Notes: generated by a model from the sequence alone, not told the origin. Shown: positions 1 through 6,068, counted from the stretch's first letter. The stretch: DNA of 6,379 nucleotides from Candidatus Zixiibacteriota bacterium (GCA_003641425.1 QNAH01000168.1:1-6379); one strand, 5' to 3'. Translations and numbers: made by a program.

Positions 1-125
1 TCGGCATCGAATCCGGACAGCGCCCCCAGGCGAACACCGACCTCTTTGATTCCGGTGAGCTTCCGCCGTATCATCTCCTGCCGGACTATTTCCATTATTT
101 CAGTCGCAACACGCAGCTCATGCAT
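1..125 (-). CDS. hypA: HypA/HybF nickel metallochaperone, N-terminal part (cut by window edge)
   Basis: HypA delivers nickel, with HypB, to the precursor of the NiFe-hydrogenase large subunit in the cytoplasm. The 41 residues visible begin MHELRVATEIMEIVRQ and end VRLGALSGFDA. This matches the family's N-terminus: His2 and Glu3 of the MHE motif are the known nickel-binding site, followed by the first helix and the conserved strand ending in G-LSG. The zinc-finger CxxC half lies outside the window. The ATG at 125-123 sits inside the end of the upstream protease gene (8-nt overlap), so the two are probably translationally coupled. A competing ATG at 121 runs into a stop after eight codons. The C-terminal side is missing only because the window ends. 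I am confident of the family. Confidence 0.9.
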   Translation of the reverse strand, partial: MHELRVATEIMEIVRQEMIRRKLTGIKEVGVRLGALSGFDA

Positions 126-591
126 AACCGGTTCCATTTCGCCACCAGTCAACATAAGCCTTAACACATGGTATCAGCTTTCCTAAAGATCTCACGACTG
201 ATGAACTCATTTCTTTTCCCACGGTATAAGGATTATCCACTTCAACTGCAAAGATTTTAATTTCTTCCGGAAAGTCAAGCTGCATTTGCTCAGCCAGCAA
301 TATTAATTCCGGCAGACCGGTATAATGCGGCGACGGACTCATTACCGTTCGTAGCTCGTCAAGATTGAGTTCGATCACCGATCCCGGCGGAAATCCGGTC
401 ATATAAATGGCATCGATGACAATCACCTTCCGTTGACCCAGCGGGATATCAAGCAATGCCGCGCCATGAAGACCGGTGGCGATGATATCCGCCCGGCCGC
501 CGAGTTCGTTTTTCAACTCCCCGGCGGCCAGGATTCCGATTCCGTCGTCACCCAAAAGACCATTGCCCAGACATAATATCAGCGTTTTCAT
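118..591 (-). CDS. NiFe-hydrogenase maturation endopeptidase (peptidase M52, HyaD/HybD/HycI type)
   Basis: This 157-residue protein is of normal length for the family. These enzymes remove the C-terminal extension of the hydrogenase large-subunit precursor once nickel is inserted, cutting just after the His of the DPCxxCxxH motif. The signature GNGLLGDDGIG is at residues 9-19. The three expected nickel-sensing ligands are visible: Asp16 (Glu in many homologues), Asp60 in VIVIDAI, and His89 in SPSPHYTG. No signal peptide is present, so it is cytoplasmic. The ATG at 591 lies 3 nt after the stop of the hydrogenase tail (597-595) with only a weak GGAA upstream, which points to coupling. Its likely substrate, a 24-residue extension after DPUHGCATH, is encoded directly upstream. 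Specific naming (hoxW, hycI, frhD) cannot be decided here. Confidence 0.93.
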   Translation of the reverse strand: MKTLILCLGNGLLGDDGIGILAAGELKNELGGRADIIATGLHGAALLDIPLGQRKVIVIDAIYMTGFPPGSVIELNLDELRTVMSPSPHYTGLPELILLAEQMQLDFPEEIKIFAVEVDNPYTVGKEMSSSVVRSLGKLIPCVKAYVDWWRNGTGYA

Positions 592-594
592 GAT

Positions 595-741
595 TCATTT
601 CCGCTTTATTTCTTTCAATAAATTATGTTCACTGTCATATACCCTTACCGCCAGCGGCATTTCACCGGGTAGGGCGTGAGTGGCGCATCCATGTCACGGA
701 TCATACGCCCGGAAGGCCATCTCGACCATGTTCAGAATACC
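595..741 (-). pseudogene. C-terminal remnant of a [NiFeSe]-hydrogenase large subunit (group 3-like)
   Basis: In the large subunit the C-terminal DPCxxC cysteines bind the NiFe centre. Here the segment reads GILNMVEMAFRAYDP, TGA, HGCATHALPGEMPLAVRVYD, and ends KEIKRK before the TGA at 597-595. RAYDP-x-xxCATH with a hydrophobic run before it and a V-R-VYD strand in the extension resembles soluble group 3 enzymes (MvhA/FrhA/HoxH relatives) more than membrane group 1; this subgroup call is by eye. The proximal Cys is replaced by the TGA-encoded residue, as in NiFeSe hydrogenases. The N-terminal RxCGxC half is absent. The segment is followed within 3 nt by the maturation protease, the usual gene order. 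An alternative is a detached selenopeptide like methanococcal VhuU starting at ATG 729, but no Shine-Dalgarno precedes it. Confidence 0.8.
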
Positions 742-936
742 GTCATTGCCCGGTGCGGTCCAGCTCAATGTGACCAAGCTTGAAGTAAAATCTACAACAA
801 AAAGGTCGTTTATTACTGACGGCGGCGTATCATCCTCGTCATTCCCGGTACCGCTGTCGGAACATGAAAAAAGGACAGCCGGACCGACAAACAAACAAAG
901 GATTATGAATAAATGGTAAAATCTGACGTATATAAT
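595..936 (-). CDS. Chimeric reading frame: lipoprotein/FN3 start fused to Sec-containing NiFe(Se)-hydrogenase large-subunit tail
   Basis: Read through the TGA at 696-694, one frame runs from about 936 to the TGA at 597-595 (about 113 residues). Its first part has a basic start (VRFYH), a hydrophobic run (LFIILCLFVGPAVLF), a lipobox-like LFSC, an acidic linker (SDSGTGNDEDD) and the opening strands of a fibronectin-III domain (PPSVINDL, LVTLSWTAPGNDG). At about 741 it switches to the C-terminus of a hydrogenase large subunit: ILNMVEMAFRAYDP, the recoded TGA, then HGCATH and the cleavable extension. The FN3 domain stops after about a third of its length, and a large subunit would normally supply over 350 more residues. 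The fusion is therefore probably non-functional as either protein. Within the fusion frame the first ATG, GTG or TTG codon is TTG at 894, which is already inside the hydrophobic segment. The good Shine-Dalgarno at 946-938 instead points to ATT 936 or ATA 933. Annotators relying on TGA as a stop would call only 694-894. Confidence 0.7.
694..696 (-). other. Selenocysteine (UGA) codon in the DPUxxC motif
   Basis: The TGA lies exactly where the first NiFe-binding cysteine of DPCxxC is expected, and coding similarity continues in the same frame for 32 codons beyond it. Replacement of this particular Cys by selenocysteine is known from NiFeSe hydrogenases and VhuU/FruA. A bacterial SECIS hairpin should follow. 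By eye I see only a short UCAC/GUGA stem (679-676 with 665-662) around a 10-nt loop, at a suitable distance but weak. Confidence 0.82.
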
Positions 937-937
937 A

Positions 938-946
938 CCTCTCCTT
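938..946 (-). promoter_or_regulatory. Shine-Dalgarno site of the lipoprotein frame with a non-ATG start
   Basis: The minus strand reads AAGGAGAGG followed by TATTATATACGTC. This is a near-perfect ribosome site placed correctly for ATT (936-934) or ATA (933-931). There is no ATG or GTG between the upstream in-frame TAA (957-955) and the lipobox. Starting here restores a complete lipoprotein signal peptide, whereas the TTG at 894 would cut it in half. Confidence 0.5.
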
Positions 947-1070
947 ATAAAGACTTAGTCTGGAAAAAAATAATGGCACATTGATGCAGAGAGAAGAATA
1001 CTAATTCAAATATCATGGCTTGTTCTAATATACCGGGGATAATAAACTAAAATACACATTTATGATTAAA

Positions 1071-1106
1071 TTGACAATAAGTAAAAACACTCATACTGAT
1101 TAGAAT
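1071..1106 (+). promoter_or_regulatory. Possible sigma-70 promoter upstream of the uracil-DNA glycosylase gene
   Basis: A perfect TTGACA lies at 1071-1076. The best -10 candidates are CATACT (1092-1097, 15-nt spacing, 4 of 6 matches) or TAGAAT (1101-1106, 5 of 6 but 24-nt spacing, preceded at a distance by TG). Neither pair is ideal. The rest of the 937-1257 spacer is AT-rich and shows no gene. Confidence 0.3.
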
Positions 1107-1257
1107 TTTTCCCCAATTGAAATCATGCTGAAAATGCTTGAAAAATATTTAATAAATTATTATTATAAATATAGCTGGAAGAACAAAGGTTCAATCATTT
1201 AGACATCTTCAGAATATTTTGGGCATTAATCGCTATCGCTTAAGCTATGAGGGGGCG

Positions 1258-2019
1258 ATGCAAATCGAGGATTTACATCAGGAGATTAGCACCTGTACGC
1301 GGTGCAGTCTGCATCAGTTTCGGATAAATACGCCTTTCAGTGAAGGTACCCCGTCGAAGAAACTGATGATAGTCGCGCAGGCGCCGGGCGAAAAAGAAAA
1401 CCTCACCGGCAAAATCTTTGTCGGCCCCGCCGGAGAGGTCCTTGATGAAATCTTCGAAGTCAATGGTATCGATCGAAACGATATCTATATAACCAACCTG
1501 ATAAAGTGCTTTCTGCCCAAATCCAAGCGGCCCAGCAATAATCAGATTTCCGCCTGTTGCGGCTATCTCGACCGGGAAATTGAAATGATCGACCCCTCGA
1601 CAATTGTCACCCTGGGTTATTTTGCAACCAAATATATATATGAGAAATACACCGCCGATTCCCTCTCAAAACCGGATATCCATGACCTGATTGGAAAAGT
1701 CTACTACATACGCGGCAAAAAAATCCTGTCGCTTCAACATCCTTCGACTCTTTTATACAACAGCACGGCACGGGGAGATATGATCAAAGGCTACCATAAG
1801 CTTAAAGTACTTATGGAGGATTGCAAGTATTATCCCTTCTGCGCCGTTAAGAAATACCATGACCGCGGCCTTTTAAGCGAGGAATGGGTGGAGCTGTACT
1901 GCCATGGGGACTGGGAAAACTGTGTGCGCTATAAAATGGAAGAAAGCGGCATTGAGCCGTCAAACGGGATGCTCCCCGACGGCAGGCAGGATAAAATACT
2001 GAAAAATTTCCCCAATTGA
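1258..2019 (+). CDS. Uracil-DNA glycosylase, family 4-like, with C-terminal four-cysteine extension
   Basis: This 253-residue protein belongs to the uracil-DNA glycosylase superfamily, which excises uracil from DNA in base-excision repair. Iron-sulphur ligands of family 4 are in place: Cys13 and Cys16 (TCTRC), Cys84 (NLIKC) and Cys100 (or the adjacent Cys101). Motif I reads AQAPGEKEN at 40-48, where family 4 usually has GEAPG or GEGPG, so Gln41 replaces the usual Glu. It is followed by GKIFVGPAGEVLDE, the IYITNLIKC strand and the HPSTLL motif at 161-166. Residues ~185-253 form an extension with four further cysteines (189, 195, 215, 222) and a closing MLPDG. The ATG at 1258 has GAGGG just upstream and places the Cys pair at the standard distance; a TTG at 1219 would add 13 residues with no support. 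It is monocistronic, with a probable terminator at 2104-2142. Enzymatic specificity is unproven given the Gln. Confidence 0.85.
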   Translation: MQIEDLHQEISTCTRCSLHQFRINTPFSEGTPSKKLMIVAQAPGEKENLTGKIFVGPAGEVLDEIFEVNGIDRNDIYITNLIKCFLPKSKRPSNNQISACCGYLDREIEMIDPSTIVTLGYFATKYIYEKYTADSLSKPDIHDLIGKVYYIRGKKILSLQHPSTLLYNSTARGDMIKGYHKLKVLMEDCKYYPFCAVKKYHDRGLLSEEWVELYCHGDWENCVRYKMEESGIEPSNGMLPDGRQDKILKNFPN

Positions 2020-2103
2020 TCCCATACATTTGCCTTCAGACATTATATCTTGCCTCTCTATCCCCAGACGAATCAGTTCTCGCCGAAAACTGCAAAGACA
2101 AAA

Positions 2104-2142
2104 ATACTTGCGAAAAAGAAGTGATTTTAAGTATCTTTTTTT
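2104..2142 (+). terminator. Probable intrinsic terminator after the uracil-DNA glycosylase gene
   Basis: ATACTT (2104-2109) pairs with AAGTAT (2129-2134). Inside, AAAA can pair with TTTT across a small bulge, and seven T residues follow at 2136-2142. The stem is AT-rich, so termination may be inefficient. No other feature is seen between 2020 and 2215. Confidence 0.4.
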
Positions 2143-2215
2143 GTTATTACCTGCAAACACTTGAAAAAATGCTGATCTACGACACATGACGGCTTGAAAA
2201 CTGAAAGCGCTCCCG

Positions 2216-3181
2216 ATGAATGATAAGAAAAAACTGGCCCGCCGGATCAGTGACATAGCCGGCTGGAATCCGCCCGAACGTTTTTCGCTCATCACCGATA
2301 CGTCGGAATGGATGCGTATTGTCCGTGGTGATGTGATCCGGCTGCAAAATCATGATTTTGTGATCAGGGGCCACGGTTACGAATCGCGGTTCGGTATCGG
2401 AGATCAGCCTAAATACTGGGTCTTCAACGCCTTCGATCTTGAAACCGGAAAACACAAAATACTCAAGATGGTATTTCATGAGGATTTTCATGTTCATATA
2501 GGGATATTCAAGATTCATTGCTATCGATCTCCTGAAAAAGAGGCCCGTGTTCTCGAAATTGTGGAAGGTGATGAACGTTTCATGCAGGGCCGAACCCACT
2601 CCGATGCCGTCGGCAATATGATCAGGGTCATTGACTATATCCCGGGGGAGACGCTTTTTCAGTACCTTTTTGAAATTAAAAAAAATCATCGCGATTATTT
2701 CGAACAGGACCTGCCCGGAATATTGAGAAAATTGACCGGCAGTATCGAGGCCATTAATTTTTTGCATCAGCAGAAAACCTGCCACGGCGATATCCGCAAC
2801 GACCATATCATCATCGAGACCGAAACCGGCCGATTCCGATGGATCGACTTCGACCTCAACCAGAATGTTGCCGACTACGATGTTTGGAGTATCGGCAATA
2901 TTATCAATTACGCCGTCGGAAAAGGCATTACAACTTTCAAGGCGGTCTTTAAAGACAAAGATGTTCCCGATTCCATTAAGGCGTCGCTGGGGCCGGAGGA
3001 TGCCTCCGGGTTTTTTGAATACCGAATCATGAACCTGAAAAAGCTCTACCCCTATATACCGGAAAACCTGAGCAATATATTACGGCATTTTACATTTAAA
3101 CCCGAAGCATATTATGAAAATATGGATCAATTGCTTGAAGATTATCATAAAATGCTTGCCATAGATTTCGGTGGAATGTAA
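2216..3181 (+). CDS. Eukaryotic-like protein kinase-fold protein, cytoplasmic
   Basis: The 321-residue protein shows protein-kinase landmarks in order. There is a glycine-rich stretch GHGYESRFG (52-60), Lys84 in KILKMVF as the likely ATP-binding lysine, and Glu107/Glu109 for the C-helix. The catalytic loop is CHGDIRNDH with Asp192 as base and Asn195 as metal ligand. DFD (211-213) stands in place of DFG, and DVWSIG (222-227) matches the DxWSxG anchor. All residues needed for phosphotransfer appear present, so I expect an active enzyme; HGD rather than HRD is shared with small-molecule and RIO/ABC-type kinases. No membrane segment or sensor domain is seen. The first ~45 residues and the last ~60 have no recognisable domain. 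An in-frame TGA lies 15 nt before the first ATG, and there is no clear ribosome site. Its substrate is unknown. It stands 60 nt upstream of a two-component pair and may act with it, but a separate promoter-like sequence lies between. Confidence 0.75.
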   Translation: MNDKKKLARRISDIAGWNPPERFSLITDTSEWMRIVRGDVIRLQNHDFVIRGHGYESRFGIGDQPKYWVFNAFDLETGKHKILKMVFHEDFHVHIGIFKIHCYRSPEKEARVLEIVEGDERFMQGRTHSDAVGNMIRVIDYIPGETLFQYLFEIKKNHRDYFEQDLPGILRKLTGSIEAINFLHQQKTCHGDIRNDHIIIETETGRFRWIDFDLNQNVADYDVWSIGNIINYAVGKGITTFKAVFKDKDVPDSIKASLGPEDASGFFEYRIMNLKKLYPYIPENLSNILRHFTFKPEAYYENMDQLLEDYHKMLAIDFGGM

Positions 3182-3208
3182 GTATTTATATATGGGATTG
3201 TTGCTCCT

Positions 3209-3235
3209 TATAATGCATATATTATTGGACGGGGA
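3209..3235 (+). promoter_or_regulatory. -10-like TATAAT and ribosome site ahead of the histidine kinase gene
   Basis: A perfect TATAAT at 3209-3214 lies in the 60-nt gap after the kinase-fold gene. The expected -35 position (about 3186-3191, TTATAT) is poor. GGGGAAG at 3231-3237 is a good Shine-Dalgarno for the ATG at 3242. The two-component genes may therefore be transcribed separately from the upstream gene. Confidence 0.35.
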
Positions 3236-3241
3236 AGAACA

Positions 3242-5099
3242 ATGAAAACAGTAATTATCGGCGGCGGCAAGGGCTGTCGGGCGATCATCGAACTTTCGCT
3301 CGGCGGATTCCTGAAAGAACTGCCAATTGACATCTGTTGCGTGGTCGATCTCGACTCTAATGCCCCGGGACTGGTCTTCGCACGGGACCGCGGCCTCAAT
3401 ACCAGTTCGGATATGTACGCCATCCTGTCCTCGACCCCCAATATCGAACTGATTATCGAGCTGACCGGCAACGACGCAGTCCTTGAAAGTATCTACAAGG
3501 TTATGCCGCCGGGGGCACGCCTGATCGATCATACTTTTGCGCACATTTTCTGGGACCTGGTCAATGCCCAGGAGGACCAGAGAAGACAGCTTCGCGAAAT
3601 AACCGACCTGGAGCAAAAAATCGAAAAAGAACGGCATTTCCTCCAGAGTCTCTTCGATACTATCCCGGATCCCCTCGTAGTGCTCGACCGCAATAAGAAA
3701 ACGATCAAGATCAACGCCAGCCTGAGCGAATTTTCCGGCTTCTCTTCCGATATCGCGCTGGGCATGACCTGCGATCAGCTTCTTTCCAACACCGAACTGG
3801 CCGACAAATGCCGTGAGACGGCGCCGCTTCTCGATGATGTCCTTCAGACCGGGAAACCGCATACCATGGTCTGGCGGACCAATCAACCCGAGGAAGCATA
3901 CTGGGAAGTGACCCGCACTCCGATCAGCGATCGCAATGGCAATATCGAGGCGATACTCGGAATCTGGCACCGAATAACGGAAAAAGTCAAACTCCGCCGC
4001 GAAATTGAAAGCGCCGAACAGCGGTTCAGAAGTTTTATCGATTCGGCTATCGACTGGATCTCGATCAAGGACCTGGAAGGACGCTATGTCATCGTCAACC
4101 CGGCCATCGCCCGGGCCTTTCACCGTAAAGTCGATGATTTCATCGGAAAAACACCCAACGAGATCCTCCCCCGCGATATGGCCCGGACAATCAGAATACA
4201 TGATCAGGAGGTTCTCGCTGAAAAACGCCACCGGACATACGACGAGGTGATCCCCATCGACAATCATAATTATCACTTCCAAACCGTCCGCTTTCCCCTG
4301 ACCGATTACAAGGGGACCATTATTGGAACCTGCACCATCGCCCGCGATGTCACCTCCGAAAAAGACCTGCGCGATCAGCTGGTGCAGTCCACCAAACTGG
4401 CCGCCATAGGCAAACTGGCCGCCGGTGTCGCCCATGAGATCAACAACCCCCTGACCGGAATACTCGCCTATGCCGAGGATATGGCCGAAGATTTCCCCGC
4501 CGACGACCAGCATCACAAGGACCTCAAGATAATTATCCGTGAAACGATGCGGTGCCGCGAAATCGTCCGCAATCTGCTCAATTTTGCCCGGCAGGAAGCA
4601 CCTCGGCTGGAAACACTCAGCCCCAATGAAGTCGTCAATCAGGCCATTATGCTGGTGGAAAGACTGCCGCAGTTCCGCAATATCAATATCGAAAAACGAC
4701 TTGAATGCGAGGTCCCGACCATCCGCAGCGATCCCGGCCAGATGCAGCAGGTCATTCTGAACCTGATGCTCAACGCCGCCGAGGCGATGAAAGAAAAAGG
4801 AACCATCAAACTGGTGACCGAATACGATCAGCGTCACGATAAATGCATCATATCGGTCGAGGATACCGGCCCTGGTATCCCGGGAAAACCTGATTGACAA
4901 GCTGTTCGAACCGTTTTTCTCGACCAAGGGGACCAACGGTCTGGGGCTGGCCGTAAGCTGGGGTATTATCGAACGTCACCGAGGTACAATAGAAATCGAT
5001 ATGGCCGAAGGCGGCGGGGCGATATTCAAAATTATCCTGCCCGCGTTTACGAAAACCGGCAAGGCGAAAACCGACCAGAACATGTCCGAGGAGCAGTAA
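3242..5099 (+). CDS. Soluble Rossmann-PAS-PAS sensor histidine kinase (frameshifted near the 3' end)
   Basis: With one base removed near 4882-4884 the gene encodes 618 residues. As read it stops at 4897 (551 aa). Residues 1-105 form an NAD(P)-binding-like Rossmann domain: VIIGGGKGCRA, acidic VVDLD ending the second strand, IIELTG, then LIDHTFAHIFWD. A coiled coil follows at ~107-135, PAS 1 at ~132-250 (FDTIPDPLVVLDRNK) and PAS 2 at ~258-375 (DWISIKDLEGRYVIVNPA). HisKA carries phospho-acceptor His398 in VAHEINNPL. In the HATPase domain the N box is NLMLNAAEAM (507-516) and the G1 box DTGPGI (541-546). After the shift the F box KLFEPFFSTKG and G2 box NGLGLAVSWG are intact. There are no transmembrane segments, so it senses a cytoplasmic signal. 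The native stop (5097-5099) is 1 nt before the response-regulator ATG, and that gene's ribosome site lies in this tail, so the pair is translationally coupled. If the shift is real, the kinase loses its ATP lid and G2 box and would be inactive. Confidence 0.9.
4880..4897 (+). other. Frameshift site: one extra base in the histidine kinase ATPase domain
   Basis: The frame reads GGT ATC CCG GGA AAA CCT GAT TGA. Removing one G of 4882-4884 gives GIPENLIDKLFEPFF, the standard continuation of this domain, open to 5099. The neighbouring CCCGGGAAAA run is the kind of short homopolymer context where indels or sequencing errors occur. I see no recognised programmed-frameshift signal. Confidence 0.85.
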
Positions 5100-5100
5100 T

Positions 5101-5874
5101 ATGGCAAGGGAAGTAAATGTTTTAGTCGTCGATGATGAACAAATCGTTCTTGACAGCATAATAAAACTCCTTAAAAGAGACAATTACGCAGTGTATACCG
5201 CCCTTTCGGTGGACGAAGCACTGAAGAAAATGAAAGAGGTTGAAATCGATATCATCCTGACCGATCTGATGATGCCCGATATCGACGGCTTGGAGCTGAT
5301 GGCCATGGTTAAAAAGGAACGTCCCATTCTTCCGGTTATCATGATTACCGGGTATTCCACCATCAACACCGCCCTGCAGGCGACCCAGCTCGGCGCTTTT
5401 GATTATATCGCCAAACCGTTTTCCAAAAAGGAATTGCTTGGCGTTCTCAAACGCGCCTCCGACCTGGTCCTCGCAGGCGGGACGGCCGATGTCGCCGGAA
5501 GCGAAACCGCCGACAGGCAGAAAGTCGATCGAATCAAGGCAATCGGCGATAATTCGTGGATGATGCTTCTCGAGGACGGGACCGTCATGCTCGGTATCGA
5601 AGGAACTTTCATCCAGATGATCGGACGAATCCAGACGATATACCTTCCGGCCAAAGGCGACGAGATCCGCCAGGGCGGGCAGTACCTCCAGATCTTCTCG
5701 GCCGACATGCGCTCGCATACCATCCTCTCGCCGCTGACCGGGACCGTGACCGATGTCAACCGGAAAGTGCTCGATGACCCATCATCGGCTCTTCAGGACC
5801 CGTACGGCGAGGGCTGGTTGATAAAATTGAAACCGTCACGCTTCGACGCCGAGATAAAAATGCTGGGATTGTAA
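5101..5874 (+). CDS. Response regulator: CheY-type receiver fused to GcvH-like domain lacking the lipoyl lysine
   Basis: The 257-residue protein has a receiver domain at ~5-122. Asp11 and Asp12 form the acidic pair, Asp55 in LTDLMMP is the phospho-acceptor, Thr83 is in MITGYST and Lys105 in KPF. After a ~20-residue Gly/Ala-rich linker comes a domain at ~150-250 matching glycine-cleavage H protein: DGTVMLGIEG, a strand ending VYLP-like IYLPAKGDEI, SPLTGTVTDVN, and the hallmark DPYGEGWLIKLKPS (233-246). In true GcvH the lipoylated lysine precedes the SP-x-xG turn in an ESVKA-type loop. Here that loop is FSADMRSHTILSP, with Met203/Arg204 at the site, so lipoylation is not expected. No DNA-binding or enzymatic output domain is present; the GcvH fold probably serves as a protein-interaction or ligand module. 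GAGGAG at 5088-5093 gives a good ribosome site. It is the likely partner of the kinase just upstream. Confidence 0.9.
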   Translation: MAREVNVLVVDDEQIVLDSIIKLLKRDNYAVYTALSVDEALKKMKEVEIDIILTDLMMPDIDGLELMAMVKKERPILPVIMITGYSTINTALQATQLGAFDYIAKPFSKKELLGVLKRASDLVLAGGTADVAGSETADRQKVDRIKAIGDNSWMMLLEDGTVMLGIEGTFIQMIGRIQTIYLPAKGDEIRQGGQYLQIFSADMRSHTILSPLTGTVTDVNRKVLDDPSSALQDPYGEGWLIKLKPSRFDAEIKMLGL

Positions 5875-5899
5875 AATATTTTTTTCTGCCGGTGTTGCA

Positions 5900-5947
5900 G
5901 GTTGTTTTCAACCGCGCCGCCGGGAACTTTTCCTGACGGGATTTTTT
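5900..5947 (+). terminator. Probable intrinsic terminator of the two-component operon (tandem hairpins)
   Basis: A perfect hairpin GGTTG-TTTT-CAACC is at 5900-5913. A second follows, CCGGGAA (5920-5926) pairing with TTCC (5930-5933) and CGG (5937-5939) across a 3-nt bulge, and then six T residues at 5942-5947. The second hairpin with its T tract is the classical form and lies ~45 nt after the response-regulator stop. Confidence 0.5.
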
Positions 5948-5960
5948 CTCAATTTTTATT

Positions 5961-5987
5961 GTCATTCCCATGTCAGGCAGGAATCCA
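5961..5987. repeat. Short palindromic intergenic repeat-like element
   Basis: The core GTCATTCCCATGTCAGGCAG continues GAATCCA. ATTCC (5964-5968) pairs with GGAAT (5980-5984), and TG (5971-5972) with CA (5978-5979) across a 2-nt bulge. Many bacterial genomes carry dispersed GTCATTCCC...GGAATCC palindromes between genes, and this resembles one. Only one copy is in the window, so the dispersed status is inferred. Confidence 0.4.
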
Positions 5988-6068
5988 AAAAAAATCGGGT
6001 TCGTTTTCTCACTTTTTGATGTATTTTTGTACAACTCCATCCCCGCCAACGGGATACACGACAGTTAC

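Noticed and set aside
680..919. Plus-strand open frame of 79 codons
   Set aside because: It is antisense to the lipoprotein/hydrogenase frame, which has recognisable motifs; no ribosome site or similarity supports it.
974..985. TGGCAC followed by TGCA, resembling a sigma-54 promoter
   Set aside because: The GG-to-GC spacing is 9 nt rather than the strict 10, and the second element is imperfect.
1109..2019. The 12-mer TTCCCCAATTGA occurs both upstream of the glycosylase gene and at its end
   Set aside because: About one such 12-base match is expected by chance in 6 kb, and the flanking sequences differ.
2177..2806. Minus-strand open frame of 209 codons
   Set aside because: It is a shadow of the kinase-fold gene, which carries the HGD, DFD and DxWS motifs on the other strand.
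3080..4936. A 618-codon open frame on the minus strand
   Set aside because: It is antisense to the histidine kinase, whose domains are all recognisable. The translation has no family resemblance and mirrors the codon bias of the sense gene.
5122..5718. Minus-strand open frame of 198 codons
   Set aside because: It is antisense to the receiver-GcvH regulator and has no recognisable domain.
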